Origin: Martensiomyces pterosporus
Lineage: Eukaryota; Kickxellomycota; Kickxellomycetes; Kickxellales; Kickxellaceae
DNA length: 64,000 bases
Direction of reading: 5' to 3'
Assembly (NCBI GenBank): GCA_025201845.1
Contig: MU603965.1
Location: 62,001-126,000, forward strand
How positions within the stretch are numbered: the stretch's first letter is position 1; each line of letters begins with the position of its first letter. The notes beneath the pieces were generated by a model. It ran no database searches. It was not told the DNA's origin and saw nothing but the letters and a program-made list of their open reading frames with translations. A program made the translations under genes and the position numbers. Below are positions 52,808 through 60,670 of this stretch, in pieces.

Positions 52808-54223
52808 ATGTCGTCGAGCAACTACGATATCCCTGATGCGTCTGACGCCCAGAACAAAATGCTGGCCAGCATTGCGCAGGACTTCCAGACCAGCGATGAG
52901 CACCTCGAGGCCGTCGCAAACGAGGTCTACGGCTACCTGAGCGCCGGACTGCAGAACGACGGCGCACCTAGAAGTCTCCCGAGCCACATCTCCTACATCA
53001 GGCCCGAGATCATCCGGGACATCAAGCAAGCATCCAGAGATGGGTGCGTCGCCCTCGGTCTTACCATCAATACCACTGCCCAGCGTATCAAGATCGCCAG
53101 CATCACGTTCGACAGGACCGGCGGCGACGCCATCAACAAACAGATATTCCTCCCGCAGGCACCAATCAACACTGCCAGCGACTTCTTCGAAGCAGCCGCC
53201 ACCGACGTCGCAGTCTTTATCAACTCGCACAACCTGGCCCCTGACCACGGCCAGCCGCCGCTCTTGATGGGAGTCACAATCGACTTGCCCCTGGAGGAGA
53301 CTGGAAAGAACAACGGCAGGGTGGTGGGAAGCGGCAGGAAGTGCCCAAGCATCTTTGAGAACGTCGATATTGCCCAGGGCCTGAACGCTGTCCTGATCAA
53401 GAAGCACCTGCCTGTGCGTGTCACCTCCACCACAAACTGCGTTATCAGCACCCTGGTTGTCTCGCAAAATCGGTTCCACAACACAAGCGTTGCCCTGATC
53501 CTCAACCACGGCGTCAACGCAGCCTACTACGAGGCCACGTCGAAGATTGCTAAAATCAGCGACACGGAGCTGGGCAGCAGCAACTCCCGCATCGCCATCA
53601 ACACTGAGCTTGCGCACTACGGCAAGGGCTCCCAGGTGCTCAAGCGCACGCAGTGGGATAACCGCATCGACCGCGAGTCCGAAAACACGGGCGACCATAT
53701 CTTTGAGAAGCTGGTGGCGGACAAGTATCTGGGCGAAATCGTGCGCAACCTAATCACCGACTTCATGGACGCCCAGCTGCTGTTCCCCAGGAATGCCGAT
53801 GCGACTACATTCAGCCAGGGATACTCGTTCTACACCTCGTACATGATCATCATGGAGGACTGCTCGCCCGATCTCTGCGAGGTTGGCAATCTGCTGGCTG
53901 CTGGATTCAACATCCAGTCGTCGGTCGTCGATCGCCGTATCGTCCGCGCGTTGTGCAAAATCGTTGCTATGCGGGCTGCGCGCCTTGTTGGTGCTGCCTG
54001 TGCTGCAATCGTCAAAAAGAGCTCGGAGGCTCTGCCGAACCCCGAGCCTGTCGTTGCTTCGATCAGCGGCCAGCTCACGGATATGAACCAGCCGTATGTC
54101 CAGTGCGCTATCAGCACAGCAGAGTCGCTGATTGCCGGATACGGGCTCGAAAAGGCAACATTCTACATCCTCGGCGAGGACGGGTATACTGTTGGCGCAG
54201 CACTGACATCGCTGAGCAGATAG
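52808..54223 (+). CDS. Hexokinase-fold pseudokinase, copy 2
   Basis: 471 residues, close to a normal fungal hexokinase (about 485) and complete. Landmarks in order: the phosphate-1 region reads GCVALGLTINTTAQ (80-92) instead of LAIDLGGTNxR; GVTIDLP (155-161) for the small-domain FSFP region; TTNCVIS (208-214) instead of NDTVGT, placing Asn210 at the catalytic Asp; NHGVNAAYYE (233-242) instead of GTGxNGxYxE; INTELAHYG; IDRESENTG; FEKLVADKYLGEIVRNLI; and EDGYTVGAA near the end instead of EDGSGAGAA. Both phosphate loops and the general base are lost while fold and several sugar contacts persist, so phosphorylation of glucose is not expected. Regulatory function by analogy with atypical fungal hexokinases is inference. 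It is 461 bases downstream of its paralogue on the same strand. Confidence 0.88.
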   Translation: MSSSNYDIPDASDAQNKMLASIAQDFQTSDEHLEAVANEVYGYLSAGLQNDGAPRSLPSHISYIRPEIIRDIKQASRDGCVALGLTINTTAQRIKIASITFDRTGGDAINKQIFLPQAPINTASDFFEAAATDVAVFINSHNLAPDHGQPPLLMGVTIDLPLEETGKNNGRVVGSGRKCPSIFENVDIAQGLNAVLIKKHLPVRVTSTTNCVISTLVVSQNRFHNTSVALILNHGVNAAYYEATSKIAKISDTELGSSNSRIAINTELAHYGKGSQVLKRTQWDNRIDRESENTGDHIFEKLVADKYLGEIVRNLITDFMDAQLLFPRNADATTFSQGYSFYTSYMIIMEDCSPDLCEVGNLLAAGFNIQSSVVDRRIVRALCKIVAMRAARLVGAACAAIVKKSSEALPNPEPVVASISGQLTDMNQPYVQCAISTAESLIAGYGLEKATFYILGEDGYTVGAALTSLSR

Positions 54224-54320
54224 CTAACTGTCTCTGCGCGTTTTCAGATATTCTAGGTGCTGTTCCTTAATTATTTGTTTTCACTTTTGTCGAATGCCGA
54301 CTCTAGCTTGAAGCCCGCCT

Positions 54321-56651
54321 TCAAATGCCCCAGATCTTGATAATGCCATCTGCATCGCCGCTTAGCAGCGAGTTTGCGCCCTGTCGCCGCACCCTTGTGA
54401 CCGCCGCATTTCCAGAGCTAATGGCCCTAGTCTGCGATCTGCTGTGGTGCGTGTCCATCAGGCCAAAGTCCGATGCAAAGCCATCATGCTGCATTGAGTT
54501 GCTCTGGTAATGGTGCAGCTTGCTATCTCTCGCAGCGATCCAGCACTCGGCAGAATACGACCCATGCGAGCTATTGCCCAGCACAAGCTGGACATCCGTC
54601 ACGGGGCTGCCGAACGTCAGCGTCTGCAGGACGCGTCCCGAGCGAAGGTCCCAGAGGAGTGACGTGCCATCGAGTGACCCCGTGAGGACGGACTGGTCAT
54701 CGAACTGCAATGACGTGATGGGCTGCGTGTGGCCAAAAAACTGGCGATGCGCCTGCGCAGTGCGCAAGTCCCACAGCCGAAGGGCTCCATCCGCCGTCCC
54801 TGTGGCCAGCGCAAACTCATAAAACTGCAGGGCGCCGATAAAGCCTGCGTCGCCGTCATCCGTGCCACGCTTTGATCCGCCAGCAGCCATAGGCGCAAAT
54901 GGCACAGGCTGTCTGGGCGTCATTGTCGACCGACCCAGCGTTCGAGGCGACGCCCATGGCAGCAAAGCAGGCGAACCAGCGCCGCGGTTTGCTAGCCGCA
55001 CTGACTGCGACTCCTTTGCGGCCCAAGTGACGTTGATCGCTTGCCGCAGCGACCCGGTAGACAGGTCCCACTCCCTTACGGTCTTGTCCGCACTGCCCGA
55101 AATTAGCGTACCCTCGGATGCCTGGAAGCAAGTGACGGCATCAGTGTGCCCGATAAACGTGTTCTCGCAGCACAGCTCCAACGGGGGAACGTGTCTGCAT
55201 ATCGTAGGCGAAACGAGAGGCGTGGTCGACTGCAAGGTCATAATGGTCCGTGGCTGCCTCGGGTGGGGATGTGCTCCACCGGCACCAGGCTTTACAAGAT
55301 CGCCTGAGGACCCAGCGGAACGTCTAGGGAACATCATGTTGTCTTCGTCATCGTTGCTGGCGGCAGCAGCAGCATCTGCGTCGAGATCCAGGTCGCCATC
55401 ACTGTTCAGCATGCCGTGCTCCTGCGAGAGCGCTACATACTCTTCACGCAGAATCCTTGTCGATGGCTGGGGCTGCACGGAGTCGAACATGGACAGATCC
55501 CACATGCGAATGCGGCTGTCGTTCGAAGCAGATATCAAGAACCGGTCGTAGAACTGCACGCCGCGGATAACGTCGCCATGCCCGCTTATCGTGTATTTGC
55601 ACTCGCCTGTGTCGCTGTCCCAAACGCGCACTTGCGTGTCTAGCGACCCTGATGCAACAAGACCCTGGATCGGGTCATAGTCGATAGAGGTGATCGCAGC
55701 GTAGTGGCCCTTAAACAGCTGCCTAAGTCTCCTTAAGCGGGGCACGTCATCCTGTTCATACACAGCCCCGTCGCCTCCCTGGTCTACATCACTGCCATCG
55801 TCGCTGACATCCTCGACAGTGGTTTTTGCGCGCTGTTTAGAGTCGCTAGGAGATAAGAGCCCATCGCTGCTTTTGCGAGCCAAACAGCCACGACCCTCGA
55901 CTTCGTCAACAGCCACATCGCTTTCCTCTATCTCACGCTGCTTGCGCTCCTGATCGACTGCGGCAATCCGCCCATCGATTTCTTTGCGATCCGAGATAGC
56001 CTCCATGATCCTGTCATCTATTTCACGCAGCCTTTGCACAAGCTGCTTTCTCGCTTTCTCCAGCCGCCTGAGATAGTCGCTGTACTCGCCACGGCGCTCC
56101 ACCAGAACCTCATGCACCATATCGTCGGGCGTGCTCTCCAGCATTGCGTAAAAGTCGTCGGCTGCCAGCTCCAGCGGTGCAGTCCCTTCGTCCACGTACG
56201 ACACAATCGATGACCTGCGGTCATCGCCGTCTTGCCTCAAGTGTGTGTGAAGAGACCTACGCTGCCGCTGGCCAGTGCCTCCAGTCTGCGAGTCAGTGCT
56301 GTCTCTCCTGCTCTCCTTCCTGTGCTCGCCCTCCAAGAACGCATTAAACCCGGAGAGGAGCGATGGCGTGGCAGAATCCAAAGGCGGTGCTTCTGCCAGC
56401 ATGGCTTCAGGCGATATAATTTGCGGCCGGCGGCTACTGCCAGCCCTGTGGTTGCTAGAGCTGTGCTCTATGCGCCTGGTTTTGCTGTCACGGCCTTCTA
56501 GCTGCCCGCGAAGGAGGCGGTTTATCAGTGACTGCGACCCATTCCGGAACAGTAGCTTGTTAATAAGGCGTGCTAGTAATCCCTGCGAGCTGTGGTTGCC
56601 ATAGTACGCCGGGTCGAGGTCGCCCTCTGTTTCCATGCGTCGTAGGCTCAT
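54321..56651 (-). CDS. MDV1: Mdv1/Caf4-like WD40 mitochondrial fission adaptor
   Basis: 776 residues. The N-terminal region (1-190) is mostly disordered with a short amphipathic stretch (LLARLINKLLFRN). A coiled coil follows (about 195-245, DYLRRLEKARKQLVQRLREI), then an acidic spacer. WD40 repeats begin near 310 with LFKGHYAAITSIDYDP, SGSLDTQVRVWD, SGHGDVIRGVQFYD, SNDSRIRMWD and, after a loop of about 100 residues, FIGHTDAVTCFQAS, SGSADKTVREWD, TGTADGALRLWD, FGHTQPITSLQFDD and SGDADGIIKIWGI at the extreme C-terminus. The order N-extension, coiled coil, C-terminal propeller with an insertion is that of Mdv1/Caf4, which link Fis1 on the outer mitochondrial membrane to the dynamin Dnm1. A generic coiled-coil WD40 protein is the alternative. 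Confidence 0.82.
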   Translation of the reverse strand: MSLRRMETEGDLDPAYYGNHSSQGLLARLINKLLFRNGSQSLINRLLRGQLEGRDSKTRRIEHSSSNHRAGSSRRPQIISPEAMLAEAPPLDSATPSLLSGFNAFLEGEHRKESRRDSTDSQTGGTGQRQRRSLHTHLRQDGDDRRSSIVSYVDEGTAPLELAADDFYAMLESTPDDMVHEVLVERRGEYSDYLRRLEKARKQLVQRLREIDDRIMEAISDRKEIDGRIAAVDQERKQREIEESDVAVDEVEGRGCLARKSSDGLLSPSDSKQRAKTTVEDVSDDGSDVDQGGDGAVYEQDDVPRLRRLRQLFKGHYAAITSIDYDPIQGLVASGSLDTQVRVWDSDTGECKYTISGHGDVIRGVQFYDRFLISASNDSRIRMWDLSMFDSVQPQPSTRILREEYVALSQEHGMLNSDGDLDLDADAAAAASNDDEDNMMFPRRSAGSSGDLVKPGAGGAHPHPRQPRTIMTLQSTTPLVSPTICRHVPPLELCCENTFIGHTDAVTCFQASEGTLISGSADKTVREWDLSTGSLRQAINVTWAAKESQSVRLANRGAGSPALLPWASPRTLGRSTMTPRQPVPFAPMAAGGSKRGTDDGDAGFIGALQFYEFALATGTADGALRLWDLRTAQAHRQFFGHTQPITSLQFDDQSVLTGSLDGTSLLWDLRSGRVLQTLTFGSPVTDVQLVLGNSSHGSYSAECWIAARDSKLHHYQSNSMQHDGFASDFGLMDTHHSRSQTRAISSGNAAVTRVRRQGANSLLSGDADGIIKIWGI

Positions 56652-56970
56652 GCTTCCACCCCTTGGCTATTCGTTTTTTTGTTGTGAATCAAGAATCAGC
56701 GGCAGGAAAATGCGGTAATTCTATTTGAGCATAAAGACGGCGGATTCCATTCTAGGAGAGAAAGCAGAGATAGCAGGAAGGAGGGGGTGAGCAGCCTGGC
56801 GATTTTATTCACCGCCCCTTGCGCGACCCGTGAACGCCGACTGACCCATACGGCTCCTGGCTGGGGAATCTTCGCTCGGTGCTGTCTGTGGAGCTAGCTT
56901 TCGGGTTGTTAACCGCACAATAGCCGCATCGCTTGTGCTCATACCCACATTGTTATCAAGATCTCTCCAG
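56652..56970. promoter_or_regulatory. Divergent promoter between MDV1-like and DPH6-like genes
   Basis: 319 bases separating two head-to-head start codons. No TATA box is evident on either side, in line with housekeeping promoters. No other element is claimed. Confidence 0.5.
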
Positions 56971-57774
56971 ATGGCATCAGCAAGCAGCGCACCTTCGATC
57001 CAAAAAGCTGCCGTAGCGTTCACAGGCGGCAAGGACTCGGTGCTTTCGCTGCACATGGTATCGGACAAGTTCCGCCGCATGCTTTCACAGACAAGCGCTG
57101 CGAGCAGTCTCTTGGACAGCGACCCTCTTGACCCAGTGGTTCTCGTTTCGTTCCGCCCGCGCAGCGAAGACGGATTCAAGGCGCACAAGTTTGAGTGGAT
57201 GCAAATGCAAGCAGAGTCCCTAGGCCTACCGCTCGTTGTGAAGTACATTGGCGCTGAGCCCACGTTCGAGGACAGCTACCGGCGAGGAATCCGCGAGCTA
57301 AGAGAAGAATACGGCGTGGCCAAGCTAGTGTCTGGAGACATTGAGGATATCGGCGAAGGGTTTATGGACCGAGCAGCGACCAACACGGGTGTCGACCTGG
57401 TGCGTCCGCTGTGGAAGCGGCCCAGACTCGAGATCCTAGACTTGCTCGCGCGTATCGGCATCACTTATACCATCACTCTGACTAGGCTTGAGAAGCTGCC
57501 TGCGCCAGTCTCAAAGCGTCTTTTGGGGCATGTCATCACCACAGCGTACCTGCTGGAGCAGTTTGCTTGGTACGACGAGAACCACGAGCCGCTTGACCTG
57601 GGAAACAGCGTGGATTTGGCTGGGGAGTATGGCGAAATGCACTCGATGGTCCTGGACTGTCCCTTGTTCAAGTGCAGGATCGAGCATGTTGGAGGGAAGT
57701 GTGCTGTGCATGAGACCAAATACGGGTCGTATATGTACCTCGAGCCCAGTGAGATTGCTAGAGTGCAGAAATAA
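56971..57774 (+). CDS. PP-loop ATP pyrophosphatase of the DUF71/diphthine-ammonia ligase family
   Basis: 267 residues from the ATG at 56971; the frame is open 12 codons upstream, but that ATG is inside the short divergent promoter. The PP-loop is AFTGGKDSVLSLH (about 16-28) and the C-terminal family motif is EYGEMHSMVLDCPLFKCRI (about 225-243). A central GDIEDIGEGFMDRAA and VRPLWKRPR fit the ATP_bind_4/DUF71 fold. Dph6 members amidate diphthine on elongation factor 2 using ATP and ammonium. The yeast enzyme carries extra RidA-like domains; this one does not and has the length of animal DPH6. The middle region (SGDIEDIG, PLWKRP) is closer to the shorter archaeal and bacterial DUF71 proteins, so it might be a paralogue with another substrate. 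Confidence 0.8.
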   Translation: MASASSAPSIQKAAVAFTGGKDSVLSLHMVSDKFRRMLSQTSAASSLLDSDPLDPVVLVSFRPRSEDGFKAHKFEWMQMQAESLGLPLVVKYIGAEPTFEDSYRRGIRELREEYGVAKLVSGDIEDIGEGFMDRAATNTGVDLVRPLWKRPRLEILDLLARIGITYTITLTRLEKLPAPVSKRLLGHVITTAYLLEQFAWYDENHEPLDLGNSVDLAGEYGEMHSMVLDCPLFKCRIEHVGGKCAVHETKYGSYMYLEPSEIARVQK

Positions 57775-58651
57775 AAGCAAAAGCTAGTACCAGGCAGCTC
57801 GGTAGCTAGCATCTGCTGATTGCTATTCTAATTCCAGCGTAGCTGCACCGGCATGTCGCAATCCGCCTTCCTCGTTCTCATATCCTGCGAACCACATGTA
57901 TACATGCTCCTTTATATACATGGGCATTCGGAACCATTCTCGGAGGATAGTGGGTGGGCAAAAGCGGGGCGACGAGTAGGAGCGCTGGGTGATATGCGTT
58001 CTCATTAAATAGTGGTGACGCCACGTTTAGCCTTCAACTGTAGTTCAATGCATGGGTGTCAGAGGGGATATGTGTAGTGTATAGCCATTTTATTAGTATT
58101 GCCAAGTTGCTCGTATAAATGCGTGTTGTAAATGCAGTAGAAATGGGAAAAAGGACACATAAAAGTGGAATTATACGCCTTTACATGTCCCCCGTATCCA
58201 CAACACTATTTGCACATTCAGCAGAGAAAAGAGGCCTTGCCTTGTTGCCCGTATCCCCTGTAGAGAGGCCGCCGACGTGACTTTCTTGAATATTGCCATG
58301 CCGTGTCGAGCACACGCTCTCATCTCTTGGCTTCTTTTCGTACTGCTATCGCTTTGCTAATATTCCCTCCTATCCATTCATATACTATTCGCATTCAACA
58401 GCGGAATGCCCTGTAGATGAGAAATACTGCAGCTACCAAGTGTCTCTACAGTATCCCCGAAACGCTACAAAACACGCACCTCTCACTACATAGCGCGCGC
58501 GTGTAATATACTGCCTGTCGTCATTGCAGTCGCGCTCAAATAGCAATATAACAACAGGGCACGCATATTACGACGCTGCAACATTGAAACGGGCGCTCCC
58601 AGTAGCAGCTAATCCACAGCACTTGAACAGAGCAAGGCACAAGCAAGAGAT
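57775..58651. other. Intergenic region, no gene seen
   Basis: 877 AT-richer bases between two plus-strand genes. A 66-codon frame at 58293-58493 has no recognisable features. It probably holds the 3' UTR of the ligase and the promoter of the receptor gene. Confidence 0.5.
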
Positions 58652-60484
58652 ATGGTGGACGCTTCAAGCAACAGCATAACCAACATCTCTCTGTTCATAA
58701 TCCAGATAGTCTCTGCGGTGTCCGGTTTCATCATCGCCGCCAGCGTGACCTTTCTGCGCAAATGGCACCCACCCATGGCCTACACAACGGCGTTCCACAT
58801 AAGCTTCTGGATAGGCGTGCAGGCGATAATAACACACTCCGGCTCTGCGATCTCTGTTCGGCTACCGGACTCCAGCATTGACATGCAAAGAAACGAGCCT
58901 CTTGTCAGGTTCCTCGTATGGACGCAATTTGCAATGCCCCTGTGGTTCGTCTTTCTCAATGCAACAATCGCCACCGACCTGATGCTCTCGCAGCTGTTCC
59001 GGCTGAGTGTGGCGAAGCTGCAGGTCATACACAAGTGGTATGTCCCGCTGGCCACGTCAATGGCCTTTACACTCGCGTTCCCGTTGCTGATATACCACTC
59101 GGAGTACCGGCCTAAGGCAAACGTGTTTTCGGTCCAGTTCCCTAGCGCGCTCTCGGTGACACTATATTATATCCTGGCGTTTGACCTTTGGATCGCCACG
59201 GGCATTGTGTATTGCTTTGTCGTTGTCAGCCTGGTTGTCTGTGTCATCGTCATCAAGCTGCGAAAGAAGCGTGCTGCATGGTCGCAGCAGCAGCAGCAGA
59301 CCCAGACGCAGATGGAGAGCGGGTGGGTGTCTCCATTGCCAGTAGACAGCAGTGGGGGCGAGCAACGACAGCAGTATGCTGCCTCTGAGCCTGATGGCCA
59401 ACAAAGAGAGCCAGGGTCGAATAGCGCTATCCAGAGTGCAGGCGGACAGGAGGCGAGCGGTACCACCAAAAATGTGCAAATTGACCCGAGGCATGTCTGC
59501 ACCTTTTCAAACTACCACTCGCCTGAACAGCAGCCGCTGCAGCCGGCATACCTCAAAAAAGATGACCAGGAGGCAGTAAACAACTCGGTGTTGCGGGGCG
59601 ACACGCTGATATCAGATGGTCTACACCCAGGAGAGGGCTGCACTCTGGGCACTTCGGACAACGCTTTGCCGTGCACACCGGCTACTGCTGTAGTGGCTAT
59701 TCGAAGAAACAGCATATCGTTTGCGGTTGAGGAAAGGGACATGGAACCTGCTTTCCTATATGGGCGGCCGGCTGTGCGCAACACGCTGCAGCTGCCACTC
59801 ACAGCTGATAAGCCCGTGTCGTCTCAGCGGATTTCACTGCGCCTACGAACAGCACAGACAGCACCAGGTTCGGCAGTGCACTTGGCGATACCAGTGACCA
59901 GCCACTGCCAGGGCCAGCAAAGACAAGGAGAGTATGCCAGCGGAGCGACCATCATCGGTGGCAACGGCGCCATACCGGTGATACAAGTCCAAGGTGCCAC
60001 CTCACCATGCGAAAGTCAGTCAAGCGACCTAGTGGTCATTCCAGTATCTGCTAACAATAATGGCAGCGGCGCCAGCAACGTCCAGGCTGTAGACGAGGGC
60101 AGCAGCAGGGGCAGCGGCAGAAACAGGCGGCCAGTGCTCACGCTGGAAAACATACCCACCCCAGCGACGCTGCAGAACCACCGCTCCACATACTCAGGGC
60201 ACTCTTCAGGAAGCAGCAGCCCATTCCGAATTCCAACACTGGCGCTTGTTCGGCTGCTGCTCTATCCGCTTATTCCGATCCTCTCGTTCACGCTGATGTG
60301 CGTTGTTCGGTGGGTATGGTTCAGGTCCACGATGCCGTCCAGGTGGGAGGTCCTCAGCGTAGCCTCAGGGATGCTGAGAGCGATGGAGGGGTTCCTGTGC
60401 CTGATTGTGTTTCTTCTCAACCCGGCACTCAATCGCTCTTTCCGCGAGATACGCAAGCGAAGCACTCCAGTCTTCAGTCAGTAG
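58652..60484 (+). CDS. Seven-helix receptor (fungal cAMP-receptor/Gpr1-like GPCR) with very long third loop
   Basis: 610 residues. Helices at about 9-33, 44-66, 84-108, 128-148 and 169-200 are followed by a cytosolic loop of about 325 residues, then helices 6 (about 530-552, LLLYPLIPILSFTLMCVVRW) and 7 (about 573-592, FLCLIVFLLNPALNRSF). The N-terminus is short, with glycosylatable NIS. NPALNR at the end of helix 7 recalls the NPxxY-type end of class-A and cAMP-like receptors. Loop 3 is rich in Gln, Ser and Gly, as in yeast Gpr1, where it couples to a G-alpha. The ligand is unknown; nutrient or glucose sensing is suggested only by family analogy. It is a single exon, convergent with APC4. Confidence 0.8.
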   Translation: MVDASSNSITNISLFIIQIVSAVSGFIIAASVTFLRKWHPPMAYTTAFHISFWIGVQAIITHSGSAISVRLPDSSIDMQRNEPLVRFLVWTQFAMPLWFVFLNATIATDLMLSQLFRLSVAKLQVIHKWYVPLATSMAFTLAFPLLIYHSEYRPKANVFSVQFPSALSVTLYYILAFDLWIATGIVYCFVVVSLVVCVIVIKLRKKRAAWSQQQQQTQTQMESGWVSPLPVDSSGGEQRQQYAASEPDGQQREPGSNSAIQSAGGQEASGTTKNVQIDPRHVCTFSNYHSPEQQPLQPAYLKKDDQEAVNNSVLRGDTLISDGLHPGEGCTLGTSDNALPCTPATAVVAIRRNSISFAVEERDMEPAFLYGRPAVRNTLQLPLTADKPVSSQRISLRLRTAQTAPGSAVHLAIPVTSHCQGQQRQGEYASGATIIGGNGAIPVIQVQGATSPCESQSSDLVVIPVSANNNGSGASNVQAVDEGSSRGSGRNRRPVLTLENIPTPATLQNHRSTYSGHSSGSSSPFRIPTLALVRLLLYPLIPILSFTLMCVVRWVWFRSTMPSRWEVLSVASGMLRAMEGFLCLIVFLLNPALNRSFREIRKRSTPVFSQ

Positions 60485-60670
60485 GCAGGGCTCCAAAGCA
60501 CCGCAGCTTGTCTGCTGGCCACTGGCGCTTGATGCTTTACTCGATTCACTCGCATATAAATATCTAGACATACTTTTGTATATTCCGACATGCTCGCCCA
60601 CTCAGTATAAAGCCTCCACAAAGAAATGTGCACGTGGTTCTTGTTGGACCCTACTTAAATGTGCTCCACG

